The notes under the pieces are model-generated. The model saw nothing but the letters and a program-made list of their open reading frames with translations. It was not told the origin of the DNA and made no database searches. A stretch of DNA of 64,000 nt. Origin: Paraphysomonas bandaiensis (lineage: Eukaryota; Chrysophyceae). Within the stretch, counting starts at the first letter, position 1. Each line of letters begins with the position of its first letter. Both the position numbers and the translations under genes were made by a program. Location: positions 434,001-498,000 of the forward strand of contig CBFFRP010000378.1 of NCBI GenBank assembly GCA_965644295.1, given 5' to 3'. Below are positions 12,590-23,136 of this stretch, in pieces.

Positions 12590-13159
12590 AAGACTTCATG
12601 GGGGCGATTTATTGTCCTTTTTGTAAGAAAGAAAGTATCTCCTGCTTCAAGGAACTTATATCAGTGACTGGAATGGATAGCTCTGAACGACGAACCATTT
12701 CCTATCGTGGAGAATAAGTATGTTCGGAAGAACACCAATTTAGCACCCATCTCAGTGAAGACGGTGATGAAATATTTACAACTCACAAATATACTCGTGG
12801 AAAGGAAGTTGAGTATATGTGTGCGTTGTAAATATTTCATCACCGTCTTCAAGGAAGCTGGGGTTACTCGAGTGTTACTATGCTGCGGACCTCAAGAGCA
12901 ACCGGACGAAAACAATTTACCGTGTATTGATTTTACTGCGGCTGATATCGGAGATTATGTCATTAGTCAACTGCAATTATTCAATAAAACTCTTGCCAAT
13001 GTCGATTGTCTTGTGTGTGATAACTGTGCAGCAACTTACCAGGCCCTGCAGCTTTTAACAACTGTATTCGTTACTAACGGCTGTAAACCAAAAACCTTAG
13101 ACTACATCATTTCATTGCCCAGCTTTAAACAAAACCCAAAACCGTGTATAGGTGTATAG
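12590..13159 (+). pseudogene. Degenerate hAT-like DNA transposase fragment
   Basis: A frame with stops starts near a possible Cys-x2-Cys finger (GAIYCPFCKKE, about 12604-12636). The clearest segment, 12910-13140, reads ENNLPCIDFTAADIGDYV and then LANVDCLVCDNCAATYQAL. This resembles the core of hAT/DUF659-type transposases, where an Asp-Asn-Cys motif follows a hydrophobic strand. Reading-frame breaks and the absence of the C-terminal dimerisation region indicate a dead copy. The family assignment rests on one motif and is tentative. Confidence 0.35.
12757..12850. repeat. 25-base perfect inverted repeat forming a long hairpin
   Basis: The arms at 12757-12781 and 12826-12850 are exact reverse complements (first bases GAAGACGGTGATGAAATATT). 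Pairing continues imperfectly inward (AATATACTC against GAGTATAT), leaving a small loop. It lies inside the decayed transposase region. Confidence 0.93.
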
Positions 13160-13468
13160 ATTGAAATATATAATTCTTCAAACACAATTATGACAATTTT
13201 CACACTTATAGGTTATTGGCTATTAAATATTAAACTACTTTAGAAGCGAGTGCAGTTCGATAAATGCTTTATTATTCAATATATATTGTGCGATCTCGTA
13301 GAGTAACTACATGTACTAAAGCAGTGTCATCCAAATGCAAAAAAGTACTTGCTTGTCACGAAAATTTATGATTTACTTCCAGCTTAGATACGATATCTAG
13401 ATTTTCATAACCAAATCACGTACAAAAAATGCTATGATCATTTAGTCGTACCAATACTGTATATTGCC

Positions 13469-16400
13469 TCAGTCAGATACCCATCCTTCATCTTCTTCAC
13501 TTTCAGCTTCTTCCATTTGAGTAACTGCGCAGACAAACTTCAGTACAAAACTAAAACTATACGGGATAACGCATACAATTGCAGAACAAATTCGACAAAA
13601 AAATAAATAAGAGCTTTTAGAACTTACACTTTCTCAGATTACCCATACGCTGCTTAAACGTGGCCACCATTTCATCTGTGGTTTGCGCCTGGTTTTTCTT
13701 GTATTGGTCGAATGCGTTCAGTACTTGACCAGGAGTGACTCCTGTCGAGGTCTCGACTGGCGTATCTGCGGCGGCTGGCTGAACCGCTTTGGCTTTCTTT
13801 TGCGCCACTCTTTGCTTCTCATCAGCAGCTTTCTTTGCTTTTTCTTTCTTTTCGTTCTAAATTCATACTTAGTCAGTGCTAAATTATACTTGCAATGGTA
13901 CAACACCTCTTCCCTCCATTCCTCCATATCAGTCAAACATTTCTTATACAGCAATGCGAATCGAGTCATTAAATCAAAAAACATCTGGTTTACATCGTCG
14001 CCTCCTTGTGCTTCAGCTTTGTCACCAAAAAACTTACGAATGTCATCGGCTTCCTTTCTGACCTCACCCATTGTATCATGTATAATTCGAACCCTATATG
14101 CAGCATACATAAAAACACTACGTCAAAAATATACAAAGCAAACCTAATTTCAGCGTCTCCAATGAAGTCAACTGCATTACTACGTCAGAGTCATATCTAA
14201 AAAACAGATTAAATATACCTAGCATGTTTCTGAGAGGAACACGAATGTCATCATCAGAAATTTCAACACTTGCCACTAACTCTACTCAGAAGAAATTAAA
14301 GTAACATTAGGAACATTCGATCAAGCGCACCATTCTTTGCGTCGGTCACTTGCGCTTCCAAATTTTTTAAGTCAATTTCCATTTGAGATAGTGACAACTA
14401 CACATCACCGTATTATATTTTGGCTACGACGTTGCGTGATATCTATACCTTTGGCGCCTGCCACACAGAGAGCCACTGTCCGTAAAAAGGAGAGTCATTG
14501 GGATACTTTTTGCCATGCTGCTGGACAACAAAATGCATCAAACTCTCTTTTTTGGAACCTGTTTTCTTGATGTTGACAAGTTTCATCTGTATTATAAATA
14601 CATATAATGAGATACTTGTTGGTGCACAGAAGCCGTAAATAAATACCAATGCATCCAGTTTCATTCCGTGAGCTTGACCACGAGACGTTCCGCCATTCAT
14701 ATAGTTTCCTACATCAGTGTTTTATACAGCAATATATTAGCCACGTTTCAATCATACCAACTGCGAGGATGAGAGACAACACATGCTTCAACGATTCTTC
14801 GCATTCAGGTCGCTTAAACTCCGTGACTACAACAGTACAGAAAATGAGAGGGAGTAGTAGAATGTACTTTTACAAATTTCACTCACTTGCGTTGGAAAGA
14901 ATCTCTAAATCTTCCCACACCTTATCCGCGTTGTCTTCCCAGACGAGAATTGCAGAATGCAGCTTAAGCCTTTTCTCAAGCCTTGGAATATCCACAAGAT
15001 GCAAAAACAGCCTTAATTATTAGAGTACTTGTGAGCACACTTCCGCTGTCACGGTTTAAACATTACCTTCCTGGAGTATCTAACTCATGCACATTTCCGT
15101 CAAAAGCCTTATAACAAGGTTAATTAAAAATTCGAGTTGTCTCCAGTTATATATACCCTAACAAGTGCGGTCTCTTCCGAGGTAGGAACAAGTGGAATTA
15201 AGGTTTCTATAAAAACGTATATAACGAAAATGAGAGTTGTATTCATAAATGTTTTACCAACAATATCATGCGTCAGCACAGCAGGATCGAGGTCAACTAT
15301 CATTTGCGCAATTGCTACAATCCATATCAAATTAATACTGATCAAGACAAAACTGGCACACGAAACCTTGAGGCTGCATTCTTAACCTTCCACAAGCGAT
15401 CGATACATTCTATATTCCCCACCTTAAGAATAAAATAGATTGACGTATTTAACTGACCTGCGTACGCTTTCCATCAAAAAGAGATATGAACTTGGGCTTC
15501 TGTTTCTTGACAACAGCGGTTGCACTAGATTCTATTAACAAATAAAAGAAAGTAAATCCTAAAAAAACTACACACACAAACAGACCCTTCGATTTATTAG
15601 AAGACTCGTCAGAAAATCCATTCTCAAGTTCATCAAACGGTAACACAGGCTCTTCAATGGTAGCCCATACTGTTGCGGCAGCCTACATCTGCGTAAGAGT
15701 AAAACGCATGAGAACGACAGTTACCTCTGCAGCTTTCAACTTGGTCCAAAATAACCCCTTCATTTTCTTTTTAGGTGCAAGCTTTGGCTTTGACGGTAAC
15801 CCTAATATGCACATAAACACTTGCTGAAGTGGACTAGAGTATTACCAGTGTTGGATGTCCCTGCAGGCGCCTGTCCAGGTAATGGCGGAGCGACCCCAGA
15901 TGTGTTGCCGACCTGACCAGGAAGTGGTGGAGGAGGAGGAATATCCCGAGAGCTCTTCACTGCTGGCTTGGTCTGAACTACAGCAGCTGAAGGTGGAGGG
16001 CCAGTGCCTCGACCGACACCGCGACCAGCAAGCTGTAAAATTGCCAGATTTAAACTCAGTTACTGAGGAAAGTATATCATACCATGGCTGCCATTGCAGC
16101 CCCTGCCCCTCCTGAACTAACTCCTCGTCCAGCACCACCACGTCCGCCACCACCACGTCCACCTGATCCCCCGCCTCTTCCAGCAAGCTGCATTATAACA
16201 ATACATCAACCTGAAAAATGAAACGTGTGCACAAGTACCATGGCTTGCATTGCAGCAGCAGCGCCACCCCGTCCTGAGTTGTCTGACCCTGCTGTAGTCG
16301 GGGCTGCGGGAGGTGGAGAACCACGTTGAGCAAATAATCCGGACAATGCGGCCTTCGCGTCAGCTTTAGAGGTACTCTCCTCGGTTACTGGAGTAGCAGG

Positions 16401-19400
16401 TGCTGCTACACTGGTTGCCCCATCTGATCACAGATACAACTTACAAAGCTTCAAAGTAATTCATATGTAATACCAGTCTCAGCAGGCATCGGCATTTTGG
16501 ACTCTTCACCACCCTGATTCTTAGCTTGTTCCATTTTCTCTGCACAATAAAATTAGAATCCTTCACTGTAATACGTGTTACCTACGTCGCTTGGCTGCAT
16601 CCAAAAGACTTCGCCAGACCTTTCGTTGTCCTCCAGATTGTGAACTTTGCTAAGACAATGTCACAACCATTATCATACAGCACTAGTATATACCAGTTGC
16701 TTTCTCAATGCCTCGTTTTCAGCTTTCAAGACCTCCAACTCTACGAGAAGTGGAGGCATAATAAAATCACGAAACCATAATTTGAAGATGCACCTGTCCG
16801 AATGCTGGGGTCTTGAATACCAGACATCGTTACTTTCGGTTTAGCAGCTTTCTATAGTTGAGAATTCCTTATGAATACATAATTTCTTTCTCCCTCACAC
16901 ACATACCTTGCGAGTAGTGCCTTTCTTGGCAGATAACTGATATTCGAAAGCATTTAGAGAGTTAACAAAATACAGTATATGGCTTACCAAACGAATATTA
17001 GCTAAAGTGCTATCAAGAAACCCAATGCCTGGAAATACACCAACCATAAATTATAGTTTCTCGTGGAAGATTCTTACCATCATCGCTGCTAGCAGGGAGT
17101 ATAGCCAATTCCTTGTAACAAAGGTAAATGAAATATATTAAGTTTTCATCGCTAGTACCTGAAGCATCATTCGCAGCTTTTCATCGTGGCCAACAGTTTG
17201 TAGTTCGAACTTTACATATCTGTTGGTGCATATAAAATACATACGAATGCGATTAACAAGATATACCTCGACAGATCAACGATCTGGTTAAAAGCACTAT
17301 TGGAACACGCCAAGACAATCATTTCTTTGTCTTCAGTTTCAATGCGCTTGAATATATCCAACTACATGGTGCGTATTATACGGGCCCCTCATGATTACAT
17401 AAAATTCTTGTTCCTTACCTGCTTTTTAAACTCGGCTTGGGCAGAAATGATATCTTCACGGGAAGTTTCCTTATTCTCTAGCCTTCGGTAATACAGTGTT
17501 ATTGGCAACAATCAAAGTATATACATTTTTGTGTACGGACTTGTAAGCCGTTCGTGCTTTGCCTGCAGCTTGCATGGAAGCATTTAACGCAACCACCCAC
17601 TTTTCTTTCGTTATCTTGTCTGCGACCTATAAACGGCATCAGAAACCGACAAAATAGAAAGCTTATCCACACACCCCAAGGTTATATTTGGTACCATCCG
17701 AGCAAGAAATAACAAAACAATGTGTGAATAGAGCCTGTCATATATAAATTAACAAGCTTCATAGGTATAGGCTACCAAGACCTGAATATTTTCAGCGGTG
17801 GAGTAGCTAAGAATTTCCACAACACGTGACATGGGCTGGCTACCATTAGGGGCACAGTTAATGTCCTATGATAGTAACACATTATCATTGCTGCAAGATA
17901 CAAATTTATTCATGATAACCTTCTCACGGTCTTCTACATGATACCTACATAAAACATACATATGAGTCAATATAAATTACAGCTGCAGCGCACTCACCAA
18001 GAAAATACACCATCAACAAGTTGATACCAGCGATGTTTCACACCCTATTAATCGTCAAAAACGTAAACCAGATATCGTAGAATAAGGAGTGGCAATATAT
18101 AAACGGGGCCATCTCACATCTTTTGACTTCTTGGCTTCCCAACAGTATCCTGCCATAACTCCATGCCCAGGATATATTTCAGTGATACTGAAAAAAATGA
18201 GACGACATTGAAAAATACACAGCACAACTCACCCGTCTTCGGCAATGCCGCGTGTAATGTCATTGTACGAGATTTTCATTCCCGCTTGAAATCTACACAA
18301 AATACGTAACGGATGAATAAATGCGAAACTTGTTTTCTAACTTGATAGTTTTCGGGATTTCGTGTTGCTTTTGCTCGGCAGTAGATATGCGTCTTCCAAA
18401 AGCCTTTCCTTGCGCATCACCACTGTACTCACGAAAACTGGACAGTACACCAGAAAGCACCTAAAACGAGCCACGCGTCAAAAATATAATATATTCATGA
18501 ACAACTTACGTCATGAATGTTTACAGCAAGCAAATCATTGCGAGTCGATATTCGCTGTTCCAAATCTACACAACATTGTTACACCACCATCGTAGGCATG
18601 AATGGCGATCACATACCAGTATCGTGATTGATTATTGCATTCATAAGACCAATTATGGCAGCTTGAACTTCAGCATCCTGATACACGCAAAATGACAGGA
18701 GAAATATATAAACATTTAAGCATCGAACCTCTGTCGTTAGTGCATTGGCTAGAATGGCATAAGGTAACTCGTTTCTACCACACAACACATTACCAGATTC
18801 AGAACAAAGCTATACGGTACCTCTTTCGTGCAAGATGACGGAACCCCATCACAGTCTGCCAGACAGCTTCACTTTCTCCAAAAGAACAAACCACCGATAA
18901 CAGATTCAACACCTAGTACATAGTGTGACCACCATTAGAATTCAACATCTTATCCCAATGCTTCCAACCCATGATATCAATGCAACAAAACAACATAATA
19001 ACGCGCAAATTCAATATATAACCACCACAGTTATTTACAGTGAACAAACCTCCATCGCAAGGGGCTTATATTCAAATCGAAGTGACATAACAAACGCATC
19101 AATTGCGCCTGGAAATATTATCAGCTGATTGACAACGATACAGGTCAAAAAATCCACGACATGTACCTCTAGTGTCGATAGCTGTCTTGATGCCGCCTTC
19201 TTTCATAATGTGTATTCTGATACAGAATTTAAAAAACGCATAACTACAGAAAACACTGTAACCCACAGGCAGAGTAGCAATTGATGTAGTGCTGCGGCAT
19301 CCGTTTCCTCCAGCGGCTCCTGGAACATATTTAGAACGATAATACCACGCTGAGAGAGTAATACTACACAAAGCCGACATCAACGTCCATGCTACTATGC

Positions 19401-20615
19401 AACCAACACACGGATCAGTACACTTTTCACCTTCTCAAGCCGATTATCCATGTTCTCCACTAGCACTGATATCCCTGATATTCAACCGACAATGACATCT
19501 TATTCTCGCATGATATGTATACACACCTCCAGACGTGCAGAAATTACTGAGCCAGTCTTCATTCGAGTGCTCTATGCGGTACTTGCACGTAAGAAGTCGA
19601 ATAGAGTCTATTGACCTCTCCGAGTCCATTATAGTTACCATTTCTTCATCTTCCTTCGAAAAATGGGGATGGTCGTCTAGGACACTGTACAAATTGTTAT
19701 GGAGAAATACTACACAATGCTATTCATTTACCATAGTGATCGCTGTACATGCTGAAACCTCTCCATAGGAGTGTAACTACTGCTTAGGGATTCACGGAGC
19801 GATTCAGTCACCTGTAGCTTTCGCAAGAGTTCCGCGAAGTAACCGTCAATCTCTTGCAACACGTCCGGATCAATCGGTTTCGGTTTCGGGTTTGCTTCGG
19901 AGTCAAACTCCTGCTTCTTCTTTTTTGCTTTTGCTTTAGCATCATTGTACTTATTGAGCTCTTTCTGATACTCCTCGAACATGCCCTCAATTGATTTGAG
20001 CCGAAGCAGCAGAGTTCGCTTCGGTTTTGGAGGATACGTTGCTGCCAGTGCAGAGACGAGCTCTTCTTTGTTCTTAAGAACCGTATAATCAATATTCTTC
20101 AACGTGCAAAAGTACTGCAGGTCCTCGATCTTGAAGCTGCTCAACAGAGTATGATCGGGAGGAGGCTGGGGACGATCTTTCTTGGGGAGTGGTAAGGTCG
20201 TGAGCTCCTTCCCTTTCGATCCGCTCTTATTTTCAGTACCAGTCACAGATTCAGTCGACAACTGCTTTGGTTCAGCATTTAAATCATTTGACTTTTCTTT
20301 GTCGGATGTCTGTACACCCTCCATGTCTGCATATGCAGTTGTGGGCATCTCTTGTGTATCACTCTTCATACCAGACAGAGTCTCAACAGACATATCTTGA
20401 GGGGACTCTTCCTTGCCATCATCTTGATTCATCTTAGTCTCATCACACTCTACCCCTTCAGATCCTTCTTCTTTACCAGATCCAGCAATTAACTGTATAG
20501 AAATGAATATATATTTATATAAACTATAAAATCAAATATATCTTACATTATTAATTTTTCTAGCCATTTTCGTCAAGCGAAACTTTCTTGGTTTTGATTT
20601 AGCTTCGTCTGACAT
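13469..20615 (-). CDS. Diaphanous-type formin (FH3-FH1-FH2)
   Basis: Formins nucleate and elongate unbranched actin filaments. The ATG is at 20615 and a TGA at 13469-13471 follows an acidic tail (SEEDEGWVSD). There are roughly 30 short introns. In order from the N-terminus there is a basic start; a Ser/Glu-rich region with a PPP stretch (19728-20480); helical armadillo-like exons that fit a GBD/FH3 module (about 16.9-19.7 kb), with a TSGG segment near 19530; Gly/Arg and Met/Ala exons (16083-16350); a short FH1 (DIPPPPPLPGQV and VAPPLPGQAP, 15850-15960); and FH2 (about 13.6-15.8 kb). FH2 opens KKKMKGLFWTKLKAAE and contains the hallmark GGTSRGQAHGMKLDAL near 14650. The tail could hold an autoinhibitory helix, but I cannot verify one. 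It is divergent from the actin-maturation fusion gene. Confidence 0.88.
16083..16187 (-). other. RGG-rich exon of the formin, part of a local exon duplication
   Basis: This 105-base exon reads LAGRGGGSGGRGGGGRGGAG and ends GAGAAMAAM. The next exon, ending at 16032 on this strand, also begins LAGRG. The previous one, with its donor at 16238/16239, ends GAAAAMQAM. The matching starts and ends suggest duplication of an exon unit. Arg-Gly-Gly repeats are known RNA-binding and phase-separation segments and are not standard formin parts. Confidence 0.8.
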
Positions 20616-20996
20616 GGTAGTAAGATTAGTTACGTCTATTAGTAGAGGATATCCAGGTTATGCATGTAATGTGAATATTCGAGCTACCATAACACACAAT
20701 CTCGTTCGATCTTTTGTTTTTTTGTTGTATCATTGTACATACATACTACGACTTGTATGTATGTATATCCGTGTGTTTTCAGGTAATTCCACTAGTAAAA
20801 TTATCAACCGTACAGTCCGTCTACATATTGTATATTTTTCTGCTATCCGTATTCCTCAACTGAAATATCCCTCATATGGGATAAAATACTTCTTAAAGTG
20901 ATTGATATCTCGTTAGAACTCTTCACGAATTCGCCTTCACCAAGAAACAGACTCCTTTAACTATCTTTTCACATTATTTCTATTGCATCCCTTGAG
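20616..20996. promoter_or_regulatory. Shared divergent promoter region, formin / actin-maturation fusion
   Basis: Only 381 bases separate the two start codons, so promoter elements must be shared or interleaved. Near the centre is a perfect 10-base inverted repeat, ACATACATAC at 20737-20746 and GTATGTATGT at 20755-20764, with an 8-base gap. This could be an operator-like site or a cruciform. No TATA box is convincing on either side. Confidence 0.6.
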
Positions 20997-22385
20997 ATGC
21001 CATTGCAATTAGTGGACTGTAAGAGTGTATCAGATGATGTGTTGTATGATGCAGCCGAGTTGTTGTCATCTTATTGGACAGGATCGATTGCTACAAGAAA
21101 ACATCAGATGCTAAGCAACACTGGAAGTTATGTATTTGTTAAGGAGGATAATAACGACAATCATCCCCAACAAAAGGGAATAGGTCATGTAAAAGTTATA
21201 CCATACAGTGCAACTGGTGATGATGCATTCGGTCCTTGTCTCTGTGGAGTAGTAACATCCGTTATCATTGCAGAGGAATATCGTGGTCAAGGTTATGGAT
21301 ATCGTCTTATGCAGATGTTAGAGGATGTGGCCATCAACCTTGGCTATTGCTTCCTGTACTTGTGGACCAGTGACGCTGTCGAGTTTTATTTGAAAGTTGG
21401 CTATCGCAGATGTGAAAGGGTTCACGAAGCTGTGTCTGCTTTGAAATCAATGAGTTCAACCTCCATATCTAAGTTGGAAAGTATGATATCCAATAAGGCA
21501 GCCGTGGTACTTGATTTGGATGGTGCGGGTGGCACTATGTCCACTGTGTACATGAAGAAACGTATCAGAGATGAGGTTCCGCTGGAACCCTGGACTATAA
21601 GCGAGTTGAGAGCCCAATTAGTCGACGATATTTCTCCGTTAGTAAAGAAAGACAACCTATTTGTTGATGTAAATATAAATCATGTTCCATGGGGGAGACA
21701 AGTTGGACCGTCTTGTGGTATACAAGCGCTTCGAATGACAGCAGCTTATCTTAATCGTTCAACTTTATCGCCAAGTAAGTCCCTTCTACAAGAGGCTATC
21801 GATAAAGGATACAGTTCAGAGGGTGAAATATTTGATATCAATCATATATCAGCACTTGCTGTCTCCATTCACCTGTCTGCTAGGGTATGTCCACTCTCTG
21901 TACTAGGTTTTAATGGGATCCGTGATTTGCTCTCCACCTCTCCAAAGTCAGTTATAATATTACCATACGACAAAGGCCCGTCTTGTGAGCCATGCACTGA
22001 GGGTGGACGGCGCGCACACTATGCAGTGATATGCGGTGCAGCATGTCGGTACTCTGCTGATGTAGTCGGATGTAGTCGCGATGAACGTGTTCGTGTGATT
22101 ATAGATAGTGATAATGCCATCCAGGACTGGCCACATGATAATTCAACCGAACAATCGAACGAATTCTTAATTGCGCTACAAGGGCTGTCAAAGCGCCCCA
22201 TTATTGCATCGTATTCACAATGGAAAGAGTCTAATGCACAGCTTTTTGACAATTCTCTTTGCAAAGACAGTTCTACAATTGATGATAGAGGTAAATTGGC
22301 TAGGCAAAACATAGCGAACAGCAAGTGGATGATTCCTACTGCGGGGCCTAACCTTTCAGGAATGTGTGTTATTGTGTCTTCATAA
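20997..22385 (+). CDS. NAA80-like N-acetyltransferase fused to ACTMAP-like actin maturation protease
   Basis: An intronless gene encodes 462 residues. Residues 1-150 form a GNAT domain with the acetyl-CoA loop RGQGYG (96-101), a strand SVIIAEE before it and the late block FYLKVGYRR. The N-terminal AAELLSSYWTGSIATRKHQM resembles NAA80 (NatH), the actin-specific acetyltransferase. Residues about 205-462 match ACTMAP/C19orf54, the actin maturation protease: VGPSCGIQALRM (nucleophile Cys240), ILPYDKGPSCEPC, RRAHYAVICG (His341) and ESNAQL (411-416). In animals these are separate proteins acting one after the other on the actin N-terminus. Here one chain would cut and then acetylate. Both active-site signatures look intact. 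It is divergent from a formin, which supports an actin role. The GNAT substrate is inferred, since generic GNAT domains share the loop; the ACTMAP assignment is firmer. Confidence 0.88.
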   Translation: MPLQLVDCKSVSDDVLYDAAELLSSYWTGSIATRKHQMLSNTGSYVFVKEDNNDNHPQQKGIGHVKVIPYSATGDDAFGPCLCGVVTSVIIAEEYRGQGYGYRLMQMLEDVAINLGYCFLYLWTSDAVEFYLKVGYRRCERVHEAVSALKSMSSTSISKLESMISNKAAVVLDLDGAGGTMSTVYMKKRIRDEVPLEPWTISELRAQLVDDISPLVKKDNLFVDVNINHVPWGRQVGPSCGIQALRMTAAYLNRSTLSPSKSLLQEAIDKGYSSEGEIFDINHISALAVSIHLSARVCPLSVLGFNGIRDLLSTSPKSVIILPYDKGPSCEPCTEGGRRAHYAVICGAACRYSADVVGCSRDERVRVIIDSDNAIQDWPHDNSTEQSNEFLIALQGLSKRPIIASYSQWKESNAQLFDNSLCKDSSTIDDRGKLARQNIANSKWMIPTAGPNLSGMCVIVSS

Positions 22386-23136
22386 ATTTTAATCCAATAT
22401 AGCGATTAGTATTCATTATACTCTTCTCTGCAGTACATATGTACGTACTGGCATACTGGAGTGTCGGGCCGAAAACTATCGAAAATTGAATATTATATTC
22501 TCAACTTTACGAAGAATTACTATGGGCACAGATATAGAAGTAATTTATGTGTTCATTTTATACGGATGAATATTAAATAAAGAACTATTACTATATTTCT
22601 AAAGGTAGTACCACTGGTAGCTTTGTTCTTTGTATATTGTAGAATCATTTTGCCGAATATTTTACTTTCCACTCTTATAACATAACACTCTTAGAATACG
22701 GGAAGAATTTTTTTATACTGAATATACACTACACAACTAGCAGAATAATATGCTCCATAACATCATAACATATTGTCAGTGGGACTACAAACAAAACACT
22801 CAAGAGGAATGAGAAGGTTAGCACGTATTATTACACACCAATGTATTTAAAAGACTAAGATTGGGTATGTTTCGCAAACATGTGACTTGTAAGTATACTC
22901 GAATGAGACGGGAAATATTATTCAACCTAGTCAAATTGGTTGAATTACCTAATCACACTATTTTTGGTGGAATAACCTAGTCAAAGTAATAAATGATTCA
23001 ACCTAGTCATTTTTTTTAAATAATAAGGATCTCTTGTAAATTATGTCACAAGCTCACAACAACACGTTGCCTAATAGTCACACAGATAAGACGATTCCTA
23101 ACTATATAATCCACTTGCATCTCTGTGTTTATCATC
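22386..23136. other. Convergent spacer with CAACCTAGTCA repeats
   Basis: The spacer lies between two 3' ends. CAACCTAGTCA occurs at 22923-22933 and 22999-23009, with a near copy at 22974-22983. The first copy is also part of a small stem (TTCAACC at 22921 with GGTTGAA at 22938). No gene is seen. Confidence 0.6.

Larger units (their letters stand above)
10574..13468. other. Gene-free repeat cluster
   Basis: The first 800 bases are AT-rich with no feature I can support. From 11355 the stretch holds family B, family A, family B and family C repeats in succession, then a broken transposase-like region at 12590-13159 with an internal hairpin. The final 300 bases before the formin 3' end show nothing. 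Confidence 0.7.
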
